Shown here one piece after another: positions 44,001-49,782 of a stretch of 49,782 bases of DNA. Source of the DNA: Desulfobacterales bacterium (lineage in GTDB: Bacteria; Desulfobacterota; Desulfobacteria; Desulfobacterales; JAIPEE01); the NCBI GenBank assembly GCA_021737275.1, contig JAIPEE010000029.1:1-49782 (forward strand). Direction: 5' to 3'. A program made the position numbers and the translations under genes. The notes under the pieces were generated by a model, which had not been told where the DNA came from, searched no databases, and worked only from the letters and a program-made list of their open reading frames with translations. The first letter of the stretch is position 1. Every line of letters begins with the position of its first letter.

Positions 44001-46376
44001 TTATAGCATCTTAAGTGATCGATCTAAAGCCTCAACCAGAATGTCTGCATGTTCTGGTTTAAATATCATGGGTGGACGAATTTTCAAGATGTTACCCAAC
44101 GGCCCCTCACTACCCACCAATACACCATTTTCTTTGAGTAAATCAACCATACGATCAACTTCCGTATCTGCCGCTTCAAGCGTTTCATGATTTCTAACCA
44201 GCTCCACACCCGCCAGCATACCGCGTCCACGAACATCGCCTATTATGGTATGTTGTGACATCAATGAACGAATCCCCTGGCGAAGATATTCACCGGTTTC
44301 ACGTGCATTGGCCATTAGCTCTTCATTTTCAATAACATCCAGAACTGCCATGCCGGCTGCACAGGCAACGGGGTTTCCGCCGAATGTACTGAACAGATCA
44401 GTCTTTTTGACAAACGCATTAAGTATTTCAGGTGATGTTACAATTATACCCAGGGGATAACCATTGCCCACAGGCTTTCCCATAGTGACAAAATCCGGAA
44501 CAACACCCTGGGCCATAAATCCCCACATATGAGTTCCCGGTCTTCCGAAACCGGCCTGGACTTCATCGGCAATCATTAAGCCGCCGGCGGCATGTATTTT
44601 TTTGGTGACAGCTGCAAGATAGCCATCGGGAAAATCAGGGATCCCATTACTAATATATGCAGTATCAATCATACAGGCTGAAAGATTAAAGCCTTTTTTT
44701 GTCAGGCCATCTATGGCCCTATCTGTGTCTGCAGCATAACTTTCGGCAAGTCCCGGCTCACCATGTTTATAAATTCCACGATATGGATCCGGAGACATCA
44801 GTGTGCGAACATGAGGCGCCAGATCTTTCTCTTTTACGCCATAAGGCGAGAGATCGGCAATAGATTCTGTAATACCATGATACGCGTTGTGCATAACTAT
44901 CGCACCACGTTGTCCCGTAACAAATCTTGCCATACGCAGGGCAATATCATTAGCTTCGCTGCCGGAATTTACAAAGACACAAACGGACAGTTTGTCCGGC
45001 ATACCGCTGGTAATACGTTCCGCATAGTCCAGAATATTCCGATATAAATATCGTGTATTTGTATTTAGTGCGGCAACCTGTCGGGAAATGGCTTTTACAA
45101 CATGAGGATGGCAGTGACCCACAACCGGCACATTGTTATAACAATCCAGATATGCCCTGCCCTGAATATCATAAAGCCAGGGGCCTCTTCCGCGCTCAAC
45201 ATGAACCGGCCTGGCGTAAAAAAGGTGAAGCTCGGTTCCGAGAACATCATGACGGCGTTTAAGCATAGCATCGGTGTCATCCGGCACGTTATTATGATTA
45301 TCTATAGGGCAGTAAGGGGGAAACCGGCATGCATCACGCAGCGTTGCCGTTACCTGTTCACGACCGATTTCCATTAGATTTGAAATTACAGTACCGCAGA
45401 GAGCTTCAGATTCCGGCTCATAATCGGGTTGGTCTGAACACACCTCCCTGCGCCAGGCTATAATGGTTAAAAAAGCGGCATAACGTGCCAGAATAAGGTC
45501 GTATACAAGGTCGATCTCATTTTCTTCCAGAGGATATACGTTATCAAAGCCGACGGTAAAACTACAGAGCGCGCTCATGTAGCCTTTTGGATCTATATGT
45601 AAAAGATCTATACTATTTGCAACTTCGATAACAACAGGAGCGTGTACCAAATCACCAAAATCAATAACGCCTGCAATGCTGTCCGGTGTTGCCGGATCCG
45701 TCAGGACGTTATTAAAAAAAGCATCACCGTGAATAACCTGCTGACGAAGGTTTTTTAACTTTGGAAAGACGTTCTTTTCCATGTGTTCAAAAATAGCCTC
45801 AACATTTTTTCTGGAAACAACATCCGCTATGTGGCAGACATGTTGGCGAAGATCTAAACAGCTCATTGTATCCCATATTATCTCATGCCGGGCTTTCGGG
45901 TGAAAGAAACTTCTTAACGCAAAATCAATTCGGGCCATAATGGCACCCAGCCTTTTCCACATCCGGGGTGAAGGCTCAGATACCGTTTCAAGAGTATCTC
46001 CTTGCATATAGGTTAACGCATATACAATATGACGGGTACCGGTTGAAGACTCGAAAATATCTGAAAAACGGCCATTTTTATTTTTTAAAACACGGGGTAT
46101 CGGGATAGTCGGATCCACCTGTTCAATATGTTGTTGAGCCCGAATCTGAAAATCAATGACATCAATATCTTCATCTACATTGGCGATTTTTAAAACATAA
46201 CAGCTGCCATCATCAGTTTTGATACGGTAGTTCTGATCCCGTTCACTGTTTAGGGATTTGAAATCACCGCTTAAACCAAAAAGGTCAAACGCTACCTGCC
46301 TGGCTTCTAATTCGGGGATTTCCGGGGGATTATGATTCAGAAATTTTACATCTTGTTTGCTCATGCTTTCAGTCAT
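44001..46376 (-). CDS. APH-type kinase fused to class-III PLP aminotransferase/phospho-lyase
   Basis: This 791-residue fusion has an aminoglycoside/choline-kinase-like fold at ~20-340 (Brenner-type HGDAFFNN at 216-223, metal DFGD at 239-242) and a class-III PLP enzyme at ~365-791 (FVNSGSEANDIALRMAR, ADEVQAGFGR at 603-612, PLP Lys634 in TMGKPVGNGYPL). In animals separate homologues are hydroxylysine kinase and the ethanolamine-phosphate and phosphohydroxylysine phospho-lyases, so the likely chemistry is phosphorylation of an amino alcohol then elimination of phosphate and ammonia. The substrate is unknown. A strong GAGGTGAG ribosome site precedes ATG 46376. It is the last gene of the leftward methyltransferase cluster. 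Confidence 0.86.
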   Translation of the reverse strand: MTESMSKQDVKFLNHNPPEIPELEARQVAFDLFGLSGDFKSLNSERDQNYRIKTDDGSCYVLKIANVDEDIDVIDFQIRAQQHIEQVDPTIPIPRVLKNKNGRFSDIFESSTGTRHIVYALTYMQGDTLETVSEPSPRMWKRLGAIMARIDFALRSFFHPKARHEIIWDTMSCLDLRQHVCHIADVVSRKNVEAIFEHMEKNVFPKLKNLRQQVIHGDAFFNNVLTDPATPDSIAGVIDFGDLVHAPVVIEVANSIDLLHIDPKGYMSALCSFTVGFDNVYPLEENEIDLVYDLILARYAAFLTIIAWRREVCSDQPDYEPESEALCGTVISNLMEIGREQVTATLRDACRFPPYCPIDNHNNVPDDTDAMLKRRHDVLGTELHLFYARPVHVERGRGPWLYDIQGRAYLDCYNNVPVVGHCHPHVVKAISRQVAALNTNTRYLYRNILDYAERITSGMPDKLSVCVFVNSGSEANDIALRMARFVTGQRGAIVMHNAYHGITESIADLSPYGVKEKDLAPHVRTLMSPDPYRGIYKHGEPGLAESYAADTDRAIDGLTKKGFNLSACMIDTAYISNGIPDFPDGYLAAVTKKIHAAGGLMIADEVQAGFGRPGTHMWGFMAQGVVPDFVTMGKPVGNGYPLGIIVTSPEILNAFVKKTDLFSTFGGNPVACAAGMAVLDVIENEELMANARETGEYLRQGIRSLMSQHTIIGDVRGRGMLAGVELVRNHETLEAADTEVDRMVDLLKENGVLVGSEGPLGNILKIRPPMIFKPEHADILVEALDRSLKML

Positions 46377-46583
46377 TACTCACCTCTTTGTAAAACGTTT
46401 TAGATTGCTTCAAGAAGCAGATAGAAAACTGTAAAAGCCTTAATGATTTTTCTTTAATTAGCCACAGTCTTTTATAAATTTGCCTGAACCTGCTGTTACG
46501 GGAAGCGTGGGAAAGAATGAATAAAAGCAGATCAAACAATACATATTAGACAATATTAAATCAATTTCAAGTATAAGGCAACT

Positions 46584-48047
46584 TCACGGTTTGATAAGCT
46601 CTTTCTCAGCTGCATGGATTAACTTCTTAAGCACAACCTGTATTTTTTCATCTATGGGGTTCGGCTTATAATTTTCCAATATCCATCGGGTTCTTTCCAT
46701 AGCTGCTTCACGCGGGTCCTTGAACTCATTGTTTTCCGCTGACCATTGGTAGGAGATGCCCGGATTCCAGTTTTTTCTGGTACTCTTAATTGTATGCATG
46801 CGGTCAAGAAAATGTCCACCAGGCCCGACGGCTTTTATCTCTTCAATGGCCAACGGCAAATCATCAACCTCAATTCCCTTTGTCATGGCAATGATGGACT
46901 GAACAATGTCATTATCCAATAATAACCCCTCCGGATACAAAAGTGTATTGGATTGGACCAGACCAAGGCTTGCCAACATATCTGCACCAATACTTGCTAA
47001 TAGAAAATGATCCATCGCTGTATCCCTGCCGGCCTGCCATGAGGATGCCTGCCTTGCATCTCCACCGCCGGCATAACTCATTACAGGCAAATCGTAGTAA
47101 TGTCCCAATTCAACAACGCCTGCATACATAAGATGCTGTATCGCTGTTCCGGAAAGGCCTCCTCCGGTATAGGGATTCATTACCATTGAAAAGAAGGGAT
47201 AAAAAATTGGAGCTCCCGGATAATTTATCTGGATATAGCAAAGACCGCTCAATATCTCGGCATTTCCCATGGCATAAAGCCCGGAAATTGATGCGGGTGA
47301 AGTTGAGCCCAAAGTCGGCATAACCCCGAACCCTACAGGAAGGCCGGCAGCTGCAAAATGCAAAGATGCATTTAAAGCATCTTCATCATGGGTAAGTGGG
47401 GATATGGGACATGCAAGTTGAGAAAGAGGGGGTCTCTTTCTCATATTTTCTTTTCCACCTGAAATAATTTCTGCCATTTTAACCGCATATTGTGCCTGAG
47501 CTTCATGCACACAACTTATAGTATGAACATGCTTTTCAGTATTATTAAATGCAGCATCTAATTCGTGTAGGGATATAACCTCTGCAGGCACGTCTGTAGC
47601 GCTTACAATTGGCCAGTAAAAGCTGATTGTTGACAAAAAATCAGATATCTTCGCCATATCTGCGACATCTTTTTTACTCGATGACCTTTTCTGCTGTGTG
47701 TCAAGATCAATCGTGGCACAACCGCTTCCATCAGTACCCATATATGTTGATTTGCGATCCAGAACTATATCCAAAGATTTACTCCCTCTGGATCCCATAA
47801 CAAAGTTCTTTGGTGCACTATCAAGACATTTTTTAAGGAGGTCCTCAGGGATTTTTACTATTTGTGAAGTAAAATCGACTTCAGCGCCATGATCCTTAAA
47901 TGCCTTTAACGCCTTTTTGCATGGAAATTTGATTCCAACATCTTTTAATATAGACAGCGTTGCCTGATGAATTTTATGTAAATCTTTGTCGCTAAAAATA
48001 CTTACTCGCATTCCTGGCGGATATGAAATAGGTGTTATGCCGGGCAT
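46584..48047 (-). CDS. MttB-family corrinoid methyltransferase without amber codon
   Basis: This 487-residue protein belongs to the trimethylamine methyltransferase superfamily (PPGMRVSIFSDKDLHKIHQA, KIPEDLLKKCLDSAPKNFVM, GAPIFYPFFSMVMNPYTGGG, SYAGGGDARQASSWQAGRDT, RWILENYKPNPID). The frame is uninterrupted, unlike true MttB, which has pyrrolysine. Known non-pyrrolysine members demethylate quaternary amines such as glycine betaine, proline betaine and carnitine, and pass the methyl to a corrinoid protein. Which substrate applies here cannot be read. It lies 123 bases downstream of the amber-containing mtbB copy 2. The ribosome site is weak. Ends in TGA. Confidence 0.9.
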   Translation of the reverse strand: MPGITPISYPPGMRVSIFSDKDLHKIHQATLSILKDVGIKFPCKKALKAFKDHGAEVDFTSQIVKIPEDLLKKCLDSAPKNFVMGSRGSKSLDIVLDRKSTYMGTDGSGCATIDLDTQQKRSSSKKDVADMAKISDFLSTISFYWPIVSATDVPAEVISLHELDAAFNNTEKHVHTISCVHEAQAQYAVKMAEIISGGKENMRKRPPLSQLACPISPLTHDEDALNASLHFAAAGLPVGFGVMPTLGSTSPASISGLYAMGNAEILSGLCYIQINYPGAPIFYPFFSMVMNPYTGGGLSGTAIQHLMYAGVVELGHYYDLPVMSYAGGGDARQASSWQAGRDTAMDHFLLASIGADMLASLGLVQSNTLLYPEGLLLDNDIVQSIIAMTKGIEVDDLPLAIEEIKAVGPGGHFLDRMHTIKSTRKNWNPGISYQWSAENNEFKDPREAAMERTRWILENYKPNPIDEKIQVVLKKLIHAAEKELIKP

Positions 48048-48170
48048 TATTTATTTACTTTCTTCTTTAATTATTTTGTTTAATTATTATTGATATAATT
48101 TTCTTAATTACTTGCAATCTGATAATGCTATTTAAACCCTAAAATAATTGTTCAAAGTTGCTTAAATTTA

Positions 48171-49574
48171 TTAGTTTAATTTCGCTTTAAACATCTCCAC
48201 TGACGGAATCGTTATCTCCAGCAGATCAGCTATTCTCTTCTTAGCAGCTATACCCTTAACTTTTCCGGCAATGGCTGTTATGAGACCGATGTCGAGATCT
48301 TCTCTAATCTCTCTCATTACTTCTTCATTGGCCAGATCAATTACGGCTATACCCAGCTTGTCTGCTACATACTGTTTAGCTTCGTTTATTCTCATTTTTT
48401 TGCTCATCTGCATCCAAGCCACGAGATCTCCGGCTGTCCGCATGCCGCCAATACCGGAAGCCATCACATGAGCGATAGGCATACCAAAAGGATCGCCTGC
48501 ACCTATCTACAATCCATCTGCTTTACCGATTTCCACCATTGCTTTGGCTACACGGGTCACACAATCTATCGGTGTCTGTTCAAACATAGGAATACCGCAC
48601 ACCCCCATACCGACATTGGGATGAATCGGTATATTGGCGACGGCAGAGGTTGCTTTTACAAAGGTAACAGCCCTGGCAAGGTTCCATGGAAAAGACTTGC
48701 TGCAGTTAACGTTAATGGCCGGGCCATAGATATCAGTTCCGGCTTCTTCAATAATGCCCACCTGTTCATGGGGATACATTCCAGCCAGTTTTTTACCTTT
48801 ATATTCTGCCGCACCATGCATACCCAGCACAAATTCACCGGACATGCCGACAATAATCGGCATACCCGGATTTATGCGTTTAATCTCTTCAACACATTCC
48901 AGTACAACCCGAAGCTCCGCATCACCGGAAGACCCTGCCGTATCAAAGTTGATACCCTCACAGCCAACTTCTGAAAGCTGTTTTACGACATGCAGAATAT
49001 CTTCCCGCATGTATTCTCCGGCTTCATCCTGAGCATCCTGGGCGCCTTTTATATCACCTGCCTGGAACAGCTCAGTCGGATTCCGGACCGGGCCATCCGG
49101 CGTAAAATATAGCCCCATATTGGGTTGTGATCCATAAAACATCGGAGTTGTTGTCATCAATGATGCATTATAATATTCATTTGCTTCAAGACTGATAATC
49201 GCCTTGAGCGGTTTGAAGCTGTAATCAAAGTGCCCGAGGTGGACAGTATCTGCGCAACATATCCGCTCATATGCATAAATCGCCTCAGCCCGCCCCATGG
49301 ACAAGCCCAACCCACCATCGGGCTGATCCAGAACCAGGAGCATAGCTCCGCCGTCATCCGTCATGACCACTTCATTGCCGGGTTCTACACTGACAATCCG
49401 GTTCTTATCCGCTATGATATCATACAGCTCATCAATTTCTTCAGATGTCAGCGGCGGTATATTTCCCTTGGCTGCTGCCTCTTCAGTACCGGCTATAATA
49501 TCGGCTCTGACTTCATCAGTAGGAAGGCTTACACGCTCGCCATCACCCATTCTGGTTAAAATATATCCCGACAT
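48171..49574 (-). CDS. mtbB: Dimethylamine methyltransferase with in-frame amber (pyrrolysine), copy 2
   Basis: This MtbB-family protein is 467 residues long if the TAG at 48507-48509 is read as pyrrolysine at residue 356, the same residue number and total length as recalled for the Methanosarcina enzyme. The N-terminus [20 protein letters not shown], then [34 protein letters not shown] and KADGL precede the amber; [20 protein letters not shown] and [14 protein letters not shown] follow it. An AGGAG site lies before ATG 49574, 11 bases from the preceding MttB-like stop, so the two are probably co-transcribed. It differs clearly from copy 1, so recent duplication is unlikely. Ends in TAA. Confidence 0.93.
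48507..48509 (-). other. In-frame UAG predicted to encode pyrrolysine (mtbB copy 2)
   Basis: The codon context is GAT GGA TTG TAG ATA GGT, giving DGL-O-IGAGDP, the same site as in copy 1. Codon 356. The family match continues without a break on both sides. Confidence 0.9.
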
Positions 49575-49585
49575 GTTAACTCCTG

Positions 49586-49782
49586 TTATTTTTCAGCATT
49601 TTCAATAATACGTGCCATCTCTTCTGCTGCGCCTTCAGGCAACGGCATCGGTTTATGTGTTTCTAATATTTTTTTGGCCTTCTCGGTTGCATTTTGCAGC
49701 ATCCCCTTCGATCCTTTCTTTTCCCATGCGCCTCGCATGCGTCTGTCAATGATCGTAGATTGTGCCTGCTCTTTTGCAATAT
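49586..49782 (-). CDS. MttB-family methyltransferase, C-terminal part (runs off the window)
   Basis: About 65 codons are visible on the minus strand, ending in TAA at 49586-49588. The text includes IIDRRMRGAWEKKGSKGMLQ, KKILETHKPMPLPEG and AEEMARIIENAEK, matching the end of MttB-family proteins (an I-L-x-x-H/Y-x-P linker then an acidic helix). Whether the missing part has the pyrrolysine codon cannot be judged. It lies 11 bases upstream of mtbB copy 2. Confidence 0.75.
   Translation of the reverse strand, partial: IAKEQAQSTIIDRRMRGAWEKKGSKGMLQNATEKAKKILETHKPMPLPEGAAEEMARIIENAEK

Noticed and set aside
48468-48974. Rightward open frame of 168 codons opposite mtbB copy 2
   Set aside because: It is a shadow on the reverse strand of a gene with clear family identity, and has no recognisable domain.
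1-49782. A tRNA-Pyl gene or other pyl genes in the window
   Set aside because: None was recognised on either strand; they must lie elsewhere if UAG is decoded.

Overview
This window most likely comes from the chromosome of an anaerobic, AT-rich deltaproteobacterium of the Desulfobacterales (marine sulfate-reducer) type. This is an inference from three things seen together: two dimethylamine methyltransferase genes interrupted by an in-frame amber codon (the signature of pyrrolysine decoding), an exosortase/EpsI exopolysaccharide locus, and PAS-LuxR regulators of a kind common in that group. No rRNA, tRNA or CRISPR array was seen.

Layout. (1) Positions 1-246 hold the tail of an IS1595/ISXO2-like transposase. 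(2) About 0.5-20.5 kb is one long leftward exopolysaccharide locus: a polyprenyl-phosphate sugar transferase, an exosortase-EpsI fusion, four GT4 glycosyltransferases, a radical SAM protein, a GH5 glycosidase, a Wzx-like flippase, a Wzy/WaaL-like polymerase or ligase, and six intact sulfotransferases plus one broken one. The product is probably a heavily sulfated surface polysaccharide. (3) 20.6-21.3 kb is a PIN-toxin/ribbon-helix-helix antitoxin pair with a palindromic operator. (4) 21.8-25.6 kb is a rightward regulatory block: a CsgD-like LuxR gene broken by a stop codon, a PilZ protein, an intact CsgD-like paralogue and a GAF-PAS-LuxR protein. It probably controls the polysaccharide locus, possibly through c-di-GMP. 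(5) 25.9-31.5 kb holds mtbB (amber-containing), prfC (RF3) and htpG. (6) 31.7-43.9 kb is a rightward catabolic and uptake cluster: an agmatinase-like ureohydrolase, two YtcJ-like amidohydrolases, a very unusual GntR/FCD regulator fused to a solute-binding domain, and a complete five-gene Dpp/Opp-type ABC transporter. (7) 44.0-49.8 kb is a convergent leftward cluster: a kinase/class-III PLP enzyme fusion, an MttB-family methyltransferase without an amber codon, a second amber-containing mtbB, and the C-terminus of another MttB-family protein that runs off the window.

How the parts may work together. Regions 6 and 7 look like a system that imports an N-methylated organic nitrogen compound, hydrolyses it (amidohydrolases, ureohydrolase), modifies an amino-alcohol-like part (kinase/PLP fusion) and passes the methyl groups to corrinoid-dependent methyltransferases. 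The substrate cannot be read from sequence. A dimethylguanidine-like, methylated-lysine-like or quaternary-amine compound are testable guesses. The matching corrinoid proteins, MtbA-type methyltransferase, RamA and pylTSBCD genes are not in the window.

Limits: all family calls come from reading translated sequence by eye, with no database search. Promoter and operator calls are pattern-based.
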